A stretch of 64,000 nucleotides of DNA from RGIG5472 sp051867615 (GCA_051867615.1 JBJDYU010000021.1:1-64000); one strand, 5' to 3'; positions 25,498-34,679 are shown, counted from the first letter of the stretch. The notes: generated by a model not told the origin, from the sequence alone. Numbers and translations are program-made.

Positions 25498-27720
25498 ATG
25501 AAAGTGATCCATCTCATCGGCGGCGGCGACACCGGCGGCGCCAAGACCCACCTGCTGAGCCTGCTCAGCGGTCTGAACCAGCATATCGAGGCCCATCTGG
25601 TCTCCTTCCGGGAGGGGGATTTCGCCGCGGACGCCCGCGCCCTCGGCATTCCCACCACGGTCATGGCGGGCAACAACATCCCCCGCATCTGCCGCCAGCT
25701 GCGGGACATGATCCGGGAGGGCGGCTATGAGGTCATCCACTGCCACGGCTCCCGGGCCAACATGATGGGCGCGCTGCTGCGGCGGCAGCTGGACGTGCCG
25801 GTGGTCTCCACCATCCACAGCGACTACAGGCTGGACTACATGGGCCGGCGCATGGGCGCGCTGGTGTACGGCAACATCAACGCCTGGGCCCTGCGGCACA
25901 TGGACTACCGCATCGGCGTCTCCGACGCCATGGTGGACCTGCTGATCTCCCGGGGCTTCCCGCCGGAGAGCTTTTACGCCATCTATAACGGTCTCGACTT
26001 CACGGTGCCGGAGATCACGGAGGAGAGGCTGGGCTACCTCCGCTCTCTCGGCGCGCAGGTGGAGGAGGACAGCGTGGTGGTGGGCGTCGCGGCCCGGCTG
26101 GACCCGGTGAAGGACATCGCGACGCTCATCCGGGGCTTTGCCCAGGCGTACCGGACGTGCGATAAGCTGCGGCTCGTCATCGCGGGAGACGGCGCGGAAA
26201 AGGAGCGGCTGCAGGCCCTGGCCCGGGAGCTGGGGGTGGAAAATCAGGTCTGCTTCGCGGGCTGGATCTCCGGCGGTATGGACCGTTTTTACCACGCCCT
26301 TGACATCAATACCCTCACCTCCCTCTCCGAGACCTTCCCCTATGTGCTGACGGAGGGGGCGCGGCACCGTCTCGCCACGGTGGCCTCCCGGGTGGGCGGC
26401 ATCCCGCAGCTTATCGACCACGGCGTCAGCGGTATGCTGTTCCCCGCGGGGGACAGCGAAGCGCTGGGCCGGTGTCTTGAGAAGCTGGCGCAGGACGCGG
26501 CGCTGCGCCGCCGTCTCGGAGAGGCGCTGCACGAAAAGGCCTCCCGCCGCTTTTCCCTCGAAAGCACCATCGAGACGCAGCTCCACATTTACGATGAAAT
26601 TCTCCGCCGCTATCATCGTCCCGAACGGCAGCGGGACGGCGTGGTGATCTGCGGGGCTTACGGCCGGGGCAACGCCGGCGACGACGCCATCTTGCAGGCC
26701 ATCATCGGCGAGATGCGGAGCATCGACCGGGATATCCCCATCACCGTCGTCTCCCGGAACCCGCAGGAGACACGGCAGACCCTGCGGGTCAACGCCGCCC
26801 ACACCTTCGACTATTTCGCCTGGCGCAAAGCCATGCGCCGCAGCCGCCTGTATATCAACGGCGGCGGCAACCTGATTCAGGACGTGACCTCCAGCCGCTC
26901 CCTCTGGTACTATCTCTCCAGCATCATTTCCGCCAAACGCGCGGGCTGCCGGGTACAGATGTACGGCTGCGGCATCGGCCCGCTGCTGCGCCAAAAACAC
27001 CGCCCGCTGGTGGCAAAGGTGCTGAACCGCTATGTGGACGTCATCACCCTGCGGGAGCCGGACTCTTTGGAGCAGCTGCGCCGCATCGGCGTCACCGCCC
27101 CTCGCATCGAGCTGACCGCCGATCCCGCCCTGACCCTTCCGCCGGCGGAGGACGCCCGCATCGACAGCGTCCTGCTCTCCGCCGGCATCCCGGTGGAGGG
27201 GCGCTATATGGCTATTTCGCTCAGAAACTGGGATGGCTTCGCCGCCAAGGCGCCTCTGTTCGGCCGTCTGGCGGAGCATATGTATGAGGCGCACGGCCTG
27301 ACCCCCATTTTCCTGTCGGTTGAAAAAAAGCAGGACCCGCAGGCCGCGGCGCTCGCGGCGGAGGGCCTCCGCTGCCCCCACTACTTTATCAACGGCGCGG
27401 AGCGCATCGACGACATCATCGGCATCCTCAGCCGCATGGAGGCGGTGGTCTCCATGCGCCTGCACACGCTGATCTTCGCCGCGGGACAGGGCACGCCGCT
27501 GGTGGGCGTGGTGTACGATCCCAAGGTCAGCTCCTTCCTCCGCTACATCGGGGAGGAACGCTACGCGGAGCTGGGCACGCTGACGGAGGCGGAGCTGCTT
27601 CGCCTGACGGACGAGGCCGTGGGCAGCTTCGGCGACAAGGCCGCCCAGGTGGCGGCGGTGGAGCGGCTCCGGGCCATCGAGCACGGAAACGTGGCCCGGG
27701 CGGCAGAGCTGCTGGGCTGA
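25498..27720 (+). CDS. csaB: Fused glycosyltransferase family 4 - polysaccharide pyruvyl transferase (CsaB)
   Basis: 740-residue two-domain enzyme. Residues 1-370 are a GT4 glycosyltransferase (IGGGDTGGAKTHL donor loop, VAARLDPVKDIATLI, and the SLSETFPYVLTEGA nucleotide-sugar motif). Residues about 380-740 are a CsaB-type pyruvyl transferase (ICGAYGRGNAGDDAILQAI, YINGGGNLIQD, SMRLHTLIFA). CsaB adds ketal-linked pyruvate to the secondary wall polysaccharide, creating the ligand for SLH domains. With an SLH protein gene nearby, synthesis and pyruvylation of the anchor glycan by one polypeptide is a reasonable inference. Confidence 0.92.
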   Translation: MKVIHLIGGGDTGGAKTHLLSLLSGLNQHIEAHLVSFREGDFAADARALGIPTTVMAGNNIPRICRQLRDMIREGGYEVIHCHGSRANMMGALLRRQLDVPVVSTIHSDYRLDYMGRRMGALVYGNINAWALRHMDYRIGVSDAMVDLLISRGFPPESFYAIYNGLDFTVPEITEERLGYLRSLGAQVEEDSVVVGVAARLDPVKDIATLIRGFAQAYRTCDKLRLVIAGDGAEKERLQALARELGVENQVCFAGWISGGMDRFYHALDINTLTSLSETFPYVLTEGARHRLATVASRVGGIPQLIDHGVSGMLFPAGDSEALGRCLEKLAQDAALRRRLGEALHEKASRRFSLESTIETQLHIYDEILRRYHRPERQRDGVVICGAYGRGNAGDDAILQAIIGEMRSIDRDIPITVVSRNPQETRQTLRVNAAHTFDYFAWRKAMRRSRLYINGGGNLIQDVTSSRSLWYYLSSIISAKRAGCRVQMYGCGIGPLLRQKHRPLVAKVLNRYVDVITLREPDSLEQLRRIGVTAPRIELTADPALTLPPAEDARIDSVLLSAGIPVEGRYMAISLRNWDGFAAKAPLFGRLAEHMYEAHGLTPIFLSVEKKQDPQAAALAAEGLRCPHYFINGAERIDDIIGILSRMEAVVSMRLHTLIFAAGQGTPLVGVVYDPKVSSFLRYIGEERYAELGTLTEAELLRLTDEAVGSFGDKAAQVAAVERLRAIEHGNVARAAELLG

Positions 27721-27734
27721 CGAAAACAAAAAGC

Positions 27735-27768
27735 GGGACGCCGTCCGGATGGACGGCGTCCTGTTTTC
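27735..27768. terminator. Bidirectional terminator
   Basis: GGACGCCGTCC/GGACGGCGTCC stem between the convergent csaB-type gene and the small DUF421-partner gene, T runs on both sides. Confidence 0.75.
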
Positions 27769-27778
27769 GCATTTACAT

Positions 27779-27979
27779 TTATGAAATGGCGAGGAACGGG
27801 GAGCAGGCTTCCTCCCTGCTTTTTTGCAGCGCCCGCTGTGCCGAGATGGTTGCCAGCGTATCGCCCAGCTGGGTCAGCATACTGCCCAGCAGCGCCAGTT
27901 CCTCCTCGCTTTCGATGCAGTTCGCCACCGCTACCGCCAGCGTGTTCAGCGCCGTTGTGAGCGCGAGGGCGTCCTCCAT
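27779..27979 (-). CDS. Small helical protein (DUF6774-like), DUF421 partner
   Basis: 66-residue, Ala/Leu-rich helical protein (MEDALALTTALNTLAVAVANC, ending PFLAIS). ATG 27979 has GGAGGTG six bases upstream; an upstream in-frame ATG is also possible. It begins 35 bases after the DUF421 gene stop, so the two are probably one unit. I believe it belongs to the small DUF6774 family often near DUF421 genes, but that is from memory of the pattern. No function known. Confidence 0.7.
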   Translation of the reverse strand: MEDALALTTALNTLAVAVANCIESEEELALLGSMLTQLGDTLATISAQRALQKSREEACSPFLAIS

Positions 27980-28014
27980 AGGCTCCACCTCCCCGGCCAT
28001 CCTATGCGCGAGCC

Positions 28015-28689
28015 TCACGTCATGGGATAGACCGTCAGCTCCCTGTCCCGGTCGCAGAGGGCCAGGAACACCTCCTCCGGCTTGCCGCCCCGCTTGCGCT
28101 CCAGCGACCGGCGCAGCCAGGTCTCGTCCACCCCCAGGTGCGTCAGCGCGTCCCACTGGATCTCTCCGTCCATGATGACCGGCGTCATCAGAAATTCCTG
28201 CGGCGGCTGCACGTGCAGATCCGCCGGAGTCGCGGGCCGCGTCCCCACGGTGGGCAGGATGCTGACGCGCCCGTTGTGCTCCAGCAGCGCCGTCTGGATC
28301 TGGGACAGGTCGAAATACCCCTCCGTGCGGCAGGCGCAGAGGAAATCGTCCAGATCCATCTTGGCCTTGCGGAAGCTCTCCCGGTAGAGCTTGCCGTTGT
28401 CCAGCAGCACCACCGGCGTGCCGCTGATCTGCTTGCGCACCGTCCGGGAGTGGTTGGTGACCACCGAGATGAGGAACGCGACCACGGCGTAGAGGACCAT
28501 AGCCAGCAGCGGCTGCCAGGGCTTTTCCAGCTCGGTGGCCAGCTCCGCGGCGATGGAGCCGATGGTGATGCCCACGACATAGTCGAACATGGTCATCTGA
28601 TAGACCTGCTTGTGGCCCATGAGCTTCGTCAGCAGGAACATCGCCACCAGAGACAGCAGCGTGGTGAGAACGATAGTCAGCACTTCCAT
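28015..28689 (-). CDS. DUF421 (YetF-like) membrane protein
   Basis: 224-residue protein: three N-terminal membrane helices (TIVLTTLLSLVAMFLLTKLMG, then the conserved MTMFDYVVGITIGS and a third helix), then a soluble DUF421 domain with VVLLDNGKLYRESF and the DLDDFLCACRTEGYFDL segment. The family includes sporulation/germination-associated YetF/YdfR-type proteins of unclear function. GGGAGGTC precedes ATG 28689. Co-transcribed with the small gene downstream. Confidence 0.88.
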   Translation of the reverse strand: MEVLTIVLTTLLSLVAMFLLTKLMGHKQVYQMTMFDYVVGITIGSIAAELATELEKPWQPLLAMVLYAVVAFLISVVTNHSRTVRKQISGTPVVLLDNGKLYRESFRKAKMDLDDFLCACRTEGYFDLSQIQTALLEHNGRVSILPTVGTRPATPADLHVQPPQEFLMTPVIMDGEIQWDALTHLGVDETWLRRSLERKRGGKPEEVFLALCDRDRELTVYPMT

Positions 28690-28742
28690 AAAAAGACCTC
28701 CCGCAGCATACTGTGTCACAGTATGCCCCGGGAGGCGATATT

Positions 28743-30014
28743 TTATTTTGCATGGATATTGATGAATTCCGCCTTCAGCTTGGAGTAGAGGATGGTCTGG
28801 CTGCTGTACAGCCCCCGGTAGCCCGAGAGCATATAGCCCACGCCGCAGGCGAGGGCAAAGCAGCTCAGCCCCTCCGAGCCGAACAGCTCCACGCTGAGAA
28901 GAATGGCGGCTATGGGACAGTTCACCGCTCCGCAGAACACCGCCGCAAGGCCGATGGCCGCGCCGAAGCCCCCGGGCAGTCCCAGCAGCGGCGCCGCCGC
29001 GCAGCCGAAGGTCGCCCCCACAAAGAAGGTGGGCACCATCTCGCCGCCCTTGAAGCCGCAGCCCAGAGTGACGGCGGTAAAGAGCAGCTTGCAGAGGAAG
29101 TCCCAGGGCCGGGCCTGCCCCTGCTCCACCGCCTTTGCGACGACCTCCAGCCCCGCGCCGTTATAGTCCGTGGTGCCCAGCAGCACCGTCGCCGCGGCGA
29201 TGAGCAGGCCGCCCACAAGGGCCCGGAAATAGGGGTTCGGCAGCAGGCGGGCCGCCAGATGCTCCGTGCGGTGCAGCGTCTCGCACAGCAGGATGCTCAC
29301 CAGGGCGCAGAGCACCGCCAGCACCGCCGTGCGCAGGAGCAGCGGCGCGTCCACAGCCGGCACAGTCAGAGAGAAGCGGGTAGGCGCAAGACCGAAAAGC
29401 AGGGACACGCCATAGGCCACCAGAGAAGCCACGATGCAGGGCAGGAAGCCCGCGTAGTACAAAACGCCCACGCTCACCACCTCCAGCGCGAAGACCGTGG
29501 CGGTGAGCGGCGTGCCGAACAGGGCCGAAAACAGCGCGCTCATGCCGCAGAGGGTGGCGAGACGGCGGTCCTTGTCGTCCAGCCGCAGCAGCTCGCCCAC
29601 GTGGCGGCCCAGATCGCCGCCCATCTGCAGCGCCGCGCCCTCCCGTCCGGCGCTGCCGCCGCAGAGGTGGGTCAGAATGGTGCTGAAAAAGATGGCGGGC
29701 AGCAGCAGCCAGGGGATGGACCGCCCCTCATGCACCGAATCCAGCACCGTGTTGGTGCCAAGGCCCGCCACATGGGCCAGCCGGTACATGGCGGTGATGG
29801 CTACGCCCGCGAGAGGCAGCAGCCACAAAAGCCACGGATGCGCGCCGCGCAGCGCCGCCGCCCGCTCCACGCCCAGGTGGAACAGCGCGCCCACCACGCC
29901 GCCCGCGGCCCCCACGATGACCGCCAGAAACAGCCATTTCAGCAGCGCCCGCGCATACCCGGCCACTTGGCCCGCCGCGGCGCGGCGCTTCTCTTTTCCC
30001 CTATGTTCCGGCAC
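28743..30014 (-). CDS. ClC-family chloride channel/antiporter
   Basis: 423-residue ClC protein with about ten hydrophobic segments. The selectivity-filter motifs are clear: GGSAGREGAALQ (carrying the gating Glu of the GREGP motif, here GREGA), FKGGEMVPTFFVGA, and GAVNCPIAAILL near the C-terminus. No CBS domain follows. The likely start is GTG 30014, preceded by AAGGAGG; no ATG fits. Whether it is a Cl-/H+ exchanger or a fluoride-type ClC cannot be decided from these motifs, though they look like the chloride class. Confidence 0.88.
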   Translation of the reverse strand: MPEHRGKEKRRAAAGQVAGYARALLKWLFLAVIVGAAGGVVGALFHLGVERAAALRGAHPWLLWLLPLAGVAITAMYRLAHVAGLGTNTVLDSVHEGRSIPWLLLPAIFFSTILTHLCGGSAGREGAALQMGGDLGRHVGELLRLDDKDRRLATLCGMSALFSALFGTPLTATVFALEVVSVGVLYYAGFLPCIVASLVAYGVSLLFGLAPTRFSLTVPAVDAPLLLRTAVLAVLCALVSILLCETLHRTEHLAARLLPNPYFRALVGGLLIAAATVLLGTTDYNGAGLEVVAKAVEQGQARPWDFLCKLLFTAVTLGCGFKGGEMVPTFFVGATFGCAAAPLLGLPGGFGAAIGLAAVFCGAVNCPIAAILLSVELFGSEGLSCFALACGVGYMLSGYRGLYSSQTILYSKLKAEFINIHAK

Positions 30015-30104
30015 GGTACACCGCCTCCTTCCCAAAGACCGCCCTGCGGCCGATGCAGTAGGACAGTATTGTAAAGCAGGCGGAACAAAAAAGCAAGGGC
30101 GGCC

Positions 30105-30141
30105 AAGCCGCCCTTGCTTTTTTATGTATTTTATCGCGCAA
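30105..30141 (-). terminator. Terminator upstream of the ClC gene
   Basis: AAAGCAAGGGCGG stem with its complement and T runs both ways; ends the E2-like gene transcript at about 50 bases past its stop. Confidence 0.85.
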
Positions 30142-30192
30142 AAAGTGCATGAAAGCAGGTATTTCGCCCGCCGTGAGAGCGGTGTTCCGCCC

Positions 30193-31050
30193 TCACACCG
30201 CCGCTTCCGCTTCCTCCCCGCACGCCTCCGGCTCCTCGTCACGGCCGTTTTCCAGCAGCTCCGGCTGCCGCAGGTAGCGCTGCACGTCGAAGAAGAACGC
30301 GGCGTAGTCATGCCCGGTGCAGATGCGCTCGTCCATGACCACGGACAGGGGCAGCACCTTCCTGTCAAAGTTTCCGTTCATGAAATCCGGCTCCGGCTTG
30401 CCCATGGCGACGAACACGCCGGTGGTGCCGAACTGGTAGCAGTGGTGATAGATGGCGCGGGTGTTGATGGAGGCCAGGTTCGTGATAAAGAGGCTGGTGT
30501 GGAAGGGGCTCAGGTCGATGATGGCCCGGGGCAGCAGCCCCACATGGTCCAGAAACCGGGCAAGGCCCAGCACCAGCGAGGGCAGAAAGGGGATGGAAAA
30601 CATGAAATTCGCGAACTTGTCGGTGGAGTTGTTGTGGGCCGCGTGGCGGTTCTTCTCCACCGCCTCCTCGATCTTCCGGTTGATGGAGATGACGTCGTCC
30701 CCCTCCTCGAAGAAGACCTTCAGCGTCGTTTCATCCGGCGTGCCGTCCTGCCGCTTTTTCAGGATCACGAAGCTCACGCAGAAGTGGTTCCGCTGATAGA
30801 TCTTCTTGTTCACCACAAAGCGGTTGAGCCGCGGATGCCGCTGGGCCGCCTTATAGTAGGCCGCCAGGACCAGCGACATATAGCCCATGCGGATCCCCTG
30901 GCGCCGCTTCTCCTGGATATACTTCCGCAGCGGCTCCATCTCCGCGTACTGCGTGACAAAATTCTGCGCGTCAAAGCGCTTGGGCATGATGTAGGGGATC
31001 GCCGCCTGGATGGCGGGAAGATCCTTTACCCGGGTCCCGTCAGGTCTCAT
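30193..31050 (-). CDS. Orphan E2-like (CoA acyltransferase fold) protein with altered active site
   Basis: 285-residue protein resembling the catalytic domain of 2-oxoacid dehydrogenase E2 / chloramphenicol acetyltransferase, without lipoyl or E1/E3-binding domains and with no E1 or E3 genes nearby. The usual DHRxxDG catalytic motif is replaced by DERICTG near the C-terminus (then HDYAAFF), so the catalytic His is missing from its normal place. A Glu-rich tail ends the protein. ATG 31050 follows AGGAGAG. It may act as another acyltransferase or be non-catalytic. Confidence 0.75.
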   Translation of the reverse strand: MRPDGTRVKDLPAIQAAIPYIMPKRFDAQNFVTQYAEMEPLRKYIQEKRRQGIRMGYMSLVLAAYYKAAQRHPRLNRFVVNKKIYQRNHFCVSFVILKKRQDGTPDETTLKVFFEEGDDVISINRKIEEAVEKNRHAAHNNSTDKFANFMFSIPFLPSLVLGLARFLDHVGLLPRAIIDLSPFHTSLFITNLASINTRAIYHHCYQFGTTGVFVAMGKPEPDFMNGNFDRKVLPLSVVMDERICTGHDYAAFFFDVQRYLRQPELLENGRDEEPEACGEEAEAAV

Positions 31051-31117
31051 AGCTTCTCTCCTGTCCGATTCAGTATGCCCCGCTTCGGGGCCTTGCGTAC
31101 ATATTATTGGTAAAAAC

Positions 31118-31146
31118 AGTATACCAGTCTTTTCCGCACTTTTCAA
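31118..31146 (-). promoter_or_regulatory. E2-like gene promoter
   Basis: TTGAAA (31146-31141), 17-base spacer, TATACT (31123-31118) on the minus strand. Confidence 0.75.
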
Positions 31147-31251
31147 TGATTTTGCCAAAATGTCGAAAAATTTAAGGCTTGCTTTCTCTCCGATTTGAGC
31201 GTTCCTCACATCGGCTGTGCAAATTTTTCCCAAGGAATGTGGAAATTCCGG

Positions 31252-31280
31252 TTGCTTCTCCCCTGAAAATGCCCTATATT
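31252..31280 (+). promoter_or_regulatory. serC-serA promoter
   Basis: TTGCTT (31252-31257), 17-base spacer, TATATT (31275-31280). The 70-base leader has one small GC hairpin (31297-31319, GCGGGGA/TCCCCGC). I see no T-box or known riboswitch in this gap. Confidence 0.65.
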
Positions 31281-31356
31281 TATTTTGTATAGAAATGCGG
31301 GGAGTCCCTATCCCCGCGCAGGCAATATTACAAAATACAACAGGAGGCAATCATCT

Positions 31357-32442
31357 ATGAACTACGGTCGTACTTTCAACTTCTCCGCCGGCCCCGCCAT
31401 GATGCCCGAGGAGGTCCTGGAGGAGATCCGTGACGAAATGATGAACTACCGCGGCTCCGGTATGTGCGTCATGGAGATGTCCCACCGCAGCAAGGTCTTT
31501 CAGCAGATCGTGGACGAGGCCGAGCAGGATCTGCGCGAGCTGATGAACATCCCCGACAACTACAAGGTCCTCTTTATCCAGGGCGGCGCCACGCTGCAGT
31601 TCTCCATGATCCCCATGAACCTCATGAAGAACGGCAAGGCCGTGTACATCGAGACCGGCGCCTGGTCCAAGAAGGCCATCGCCGAGGCCAAGAAGGTGGG
31701 CGAGGTCATCGTCGCCGCTTCCAGCAAGGACAAGAATTACACCTACATCCCCGACTGTTCCGATCTGGACATCCCCGAGGACACCGACTACGTCTACATC
31801 TGCGAGAACGAGACCATCCACGGCGTCACCTGGCAGAAGCTGCCCAACACCAAGGGCCACACCCTGGTCTCCGACCAGTCCTCCATGTTCCTCTCCAAGC
31901 CCTGCAACGTCTCCGACTACGGCATGATCTACGCCGGCGTGCAGAAGAACGTGGGCCCCGCCGGCATGGTGATCGTCATCATCCGCGAGGATCTGATCCG
32001 CGACGATCTGACCGATCTGCCCATCTATATGCAGTACAAGACCCACGCCGACAACGGCTCCATGTACAACACCCCCAACTGCTGGGATATCTACTGCTGC
32101 GGCAAGGTCTTCAAGTACCTCAAGAAGATCGGCGGCCTGGAGGTCATGCACCAGCGCAACATCGACAAGGCCAAGGTCTTCTACGACTTCCTGGATTCCT
32201 CCAAAATGTTCACCGGCACCGTGGAGAAGGAATGCCGCAGTCTCATGAACGTGCCCTTCGTCACCGAATCCAAGGAGCTGGACGCCGAGGTCGTGGCCGC
32301 CACCAAGGCCGCGGGCTATGACAACCTCAAGGGCCACAAGTCCGTGGGCGGCCTGCGCGCCTCCATCTATAACGCCATGCCCAAGGAGGGCGTGGAGGCT
32401 CTGGTGGAGTTCCTGAAGAAGTACGAGGCGGAGCATCAGTAA
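31357..32442 (+). CDS. serC: Phosphoserine aminotransferase
   Basis: 361-residue PLP enzyme converting 3-phosphohydroxypyruvate and glutamate to phosphoserine. NFSAGPAMMPEEVL at the N-terminus, the MSHRSKVF phosphate-binding segment, FIQGGATLQFSM and the PLP-lysine site GVQKNVGPAGM are diagnostic. ATG 31357 follows AGGAGGC. It precedes serA by 97 bases; the two give serine synthesis from 3-phosphoglycerate apart from SerB, which is not in the window. Confidence 0.97.
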   Translation: MNYGRTFNFSAGPAMMPEEVLEEIRDEMMNYRGSGMCVMEMSHRSKVFQQIVDEAEQDLRELMNIPDNYKVLFIQGGATLQFSMIPMNLMKNGKAVYIETGAWSKKAIAEAKKVGEVIVAASSKDKNYTYIPDCSDLDIPEDTDYVYICENETIHGVTWQKLPNTKGHTLVSDQSSMFLSKPCNVSDYGMIYAGVQKNVGPAGMVIVIIREDLIRDDLTDLPIYMQYKTHADNGSMYNTPNCWDIYCCGKVFKYLKKIGGLEVMHQRNIDKAKVFYDFLDSSKMFTGTVEKECRSLMNVPFVTESKELDAEVVAATKAAGYDNLKGHKSVGGLRASIYNAMPKEGVEALVEFLKKYEAEHQ

Positions 32443-32539
32443 AAAAAGCGCTCCGGGCGGCGTTTCCCGCCGTCCGGGACAAATCCCTTCCCGCGCGGTG
32501 CGCGGGAACAGAACACTACGAATAAGGAGAATTCCTGTT

Positions 32540-33448
32540 ATGCGTATTCTGGTTACCGACGGCATGGACAAGAAGGCCATCGCCAGACTCACTGAAAGCG
32601 GCCATGAAGTGGTGGAGCAGTTCTACGCTCCCGAGGAGCTGGGCGCCGCCCTGCGCGATTTCGACGCGGTGGTGGTCCGCTCCAAGACCAAGGTCCGCGC
32701 CAACCACATCGACGAAGCCAAGGGCGGCAGGCTGAAGCTCATCATCCGCGGCGGCGTGGGCGTGGACAACATCGACGTGAAGTATGCCGAGGAAAACGGC
32801 ATCACCGTGCGGAACACCCCCGGCGCCTCCTCCGAGTCCGTGGCCGAGCTGGCCATGGCCCTGATGTTCGCCTGCGCCCGGTATGTCTCCATCGCGGGCC
32901 ACACCATGCGCGAGGACAAGTGGGAGAAGAAGGCCTACGGCAAGGGCATTGAGCTCTCCGGCAAGACCCTGGGCATCATCGGCTTCGGCCGCATCGGCAA
33001 GAAGCTGGGCCTCCTGGCCAAGGCGCTGGGCATGAACGTGCTGGCCTATGCCCGCCACATCCCTCCCGTGGAGGAGCAGGTGGGCATCCCCTATGTGAGC
33101 CTGGATGAGCTGCTGGCCCAGTCCGACTTCATCTCCGTCCACGCGCCCGCTGTGGACGGCGGCCCCCTCATCAACGCCGAGCGCATCGCCCAGATGAAGG
33201 ACGGCGTGGTGATCATCAACACCTCCCGCGGCTCCAACGTGGACGAAGCCGCCCTGCTGGAGGCGCTGAACAGCGGCAAGGTCCGCAGCGCCGGTCTCGA
33301 CGTGTACGCCGAAGAACCCAGCGCCAACAAGGAGCTGTACAGCCATCCCATGGTGGCCTGCACGCCGCATATCGGCGCCGCCACCGTGGAGGCCCAGGGC
33401 CGCATCGGCGAGGAGATCGTGGAGATCATCGAGAGCTTCGGCAAATAA
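32540..33448 (+). CDS. serA: D-3-phosphoglycerate dehydrogenase, short form
   Basis: 302-residue NAD-dependent D-2-hydroxyacid dehydrogenase. The Rossmann motif GIIGFGRIGKKLG, the catalytic Arg region (NTSRGSNVDEAAL), Glu (AEEPS) and His (TPHIGAAT) are present. It lacks the C-terminal ACT and intervening domains, so allosteric feedback by serine on an ACT domain is not expected. Its place after serC supports the SerA assignment over other hydroxyacid dehydrogenases. AAGGAGA precedes ATG 32540. Confidence 0.93.
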   Translation: MRILVTDGMDKKAIARLTESGHEVVEQFYAPEELGAALRDFDAVVVRSKTKVRANHIDEAKGGRLKLIIRGGVGVDNIDVKYAEENGITVRNTPGASSESVAELAMALMFACARYVSIAGHTMREDKWEKKAYGKGIELSGKTLGIIGFGRIGKKLGLLAKALGMNVLAYARHIPPVEEQVGIPYVSLDELLAQSDFISVHAPAVDGGPLINAERIAQMKDGVVIINTSRGSNVDEAALLEALNSGKVRSAGLDVYAEEPSANKELYSHPMVACTPHIGAATVEAQGRIGEEIVEIIESFGK

Positions 33449-33467
33449 ACAGCCCGCATCAGAAACA

Positions 33468-33505
33468 GCAGCGCCGCCCGCCGGAAATCCGGCGGGCGGC
33501 GCTTT
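33468..33505. terminator. Bidirectional terminator after serA
   Basis: A 14-bp GC stem (GCGCCGCCCGCCGG and complement), between convergent serA and the M24 peptidase gene. Confidence 0.8.
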
Positions 33506-33514
33506 GTCTTGTTA

Positions 33515-34582
33515 TCACACTTCAATGAGGTCGTGGGGAACACTGATGAAGTTCTCGTTGCCGTTTTCCGTCAGCAGCACCTGGTCCTCGATGCGGACGC
33601 CGCCCCAGCCGGGGATGTACAGGCCCGGCTCGATGGTGACGACGGTATCCGGCTGCAGCGGGCTCGTCCCGTCGGGGCCCATGAAGGGCAGCTCGTGGAC
33701 GAACAGGCCGATGCCGTGTCCGATGCCTTTGTAATGGTACGGGAAATACTCCGTATCCTTGATGGCCCGGATGGAGGCCTCATACACCTCGCTGGGGATG
33801 GCCCCGGCCTTCATGACGGCCAGGGAATCCTCGATCATCCGCTTTTCCAGCTCGTAGACCTCCCGCTGCTTCGCGTCGGCCTTGCCCACCACCACGGTGC
33901 GGGTCATGTCGCTCATGTACCCGTGGAACTGGCAGCCGTAATCCATCAGCACGAAGTCGCCGTACTGCAGCGCCCGGTCCGAGGGAATGCCGTGCAGCAG
34001 GCTGGTGTTGGGGCCGGAGATAAGGATGTTGCCGTAGGGCTGGGTGTCCGCCCCCTCCAGCACCATGTAAGCCGAGAGCTTCGCCGCCAGCTCCTTCTCC
34101 GTCACGCCCACGCGGATATCGTCCAGAATGCGCCAGAAGGCCCGGCAGGAGATATCGCAGGCGGCGCGGAGATAGCCGATCTCCTCCGGTGTTTTCACGC
34201 TGCGCAGGTTCTCCACCACGTTGGTGGTGGGCACCAGCTCCGCCTCCGTCTCCGCCTTCAGCTCACTGTAGCGCTGATAGCTCAGCGCGTCCGCCTCAAA
34301 GGCCACACTGTGCAGCCCCTGCTCCTTCAGCACATGGGCCGCGGCCTTCATCATGCTCCCGCCCACGGCCCGCCAGTTCACCAGCGTGATATCCGGGCAT
34401 TCCAGCTCCACCTGCTCGGTGTAGCGCGGGTCGGTGATAAGAAAGCCGCCCTTCGCCGTGATGAGCGCGCAGGAGTCCGCCCCCTTGAAGCCCGTGGACC
34501 AGCGGACGTTGGGCTGCTTCGTCAGGAAAATGGCCTCCGCCTCGCCCTTTTCAAACCAGGGCAGTATCCGTTCGTTCAGCAT
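33515..34582 (-). CDS. M24 metallopeptidase, Xaa-Pro aminopeptidase/dipeptidase type
   Basis: 355-residue creatinase/pita-bread-fold peptidase. An N-terminal domain (to about 130) precedes the M24 catalytic domain, whose metal ligands show as VLMDYGCQ, SDMTRT, GIGHGIGLFVHE and TIEPGLY with a final GVRIEDQV. AAGGAGAG precedes ATG 34582. It should release amino acids from peptides with proline at the second position. PepP versus PepQ specificity cannot be decided. Confidence 0.9.
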   Translation of the reverse strand: MLNERILPWFEKGEAEAIFLTKQPNVRWSTGFKGADSCALITAKGGFLITDPRYTEQVELECPDITLVNWRAVGGSMMKAAAHVLKEQGLHSVAFEADALSYQRYSELKAETEAELVPTTNVVENLRSVKTPEEIGYLRAACDISCRAFWRILDDIRVGVTEKELAAKLSAYMVLEGADTQPYGNILISGPNTSLLHGIPSDRALQYGDFVLMDYGCQFHGYMSDMTRTVVVGKADAKQREVYELEKRMIEDSLAVMKAGAIPSEVYEASIRAIKDTEYFPYHYKGIGHGIGLFVHELPFMGPDGTSPLQPDTVVTIEPGLYIPGWGGVRIEDQVLLTENGNENFISVPHDLIEV

Positions 34583-34651
34583 CTGTATCTCTCCTTTGCA
34601 GTTGTTTCCGTATATTTGCCGCGTCCCGGACGCGGCTCGTTTGCCCTGCCT

Positions 34652-34679
34652 ATTATAGCATCTCTGTCCCGCTTTGCAA
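34652..34679 (-). promoter_or_regulatory. M24 peptidase promoter
   Basis: TTGCAA (34679-34674), 16-base spacer, TATAAT (34657-34652) on the minus strand. Confidence 0.65.

Noticed and set aside
25357..27729. Upstream extension of the DUF4330 frame to 947 codons
   Set aside because: The extra region is antisense to the glycosyltransferase-CsaB gene and has no family similarity; ATG 25356 has a good ribosome site.
31147..31356. T-box or riboswitch ahead of serC-serA
   Set aside because: The leader is only about 70 nt with one small hairpin and no T-box motif or terminator.
31351..32592. A 413-codon minus-strand frame across serC
   Set aside because: Low-complexity shadow of the serC coding sequence.
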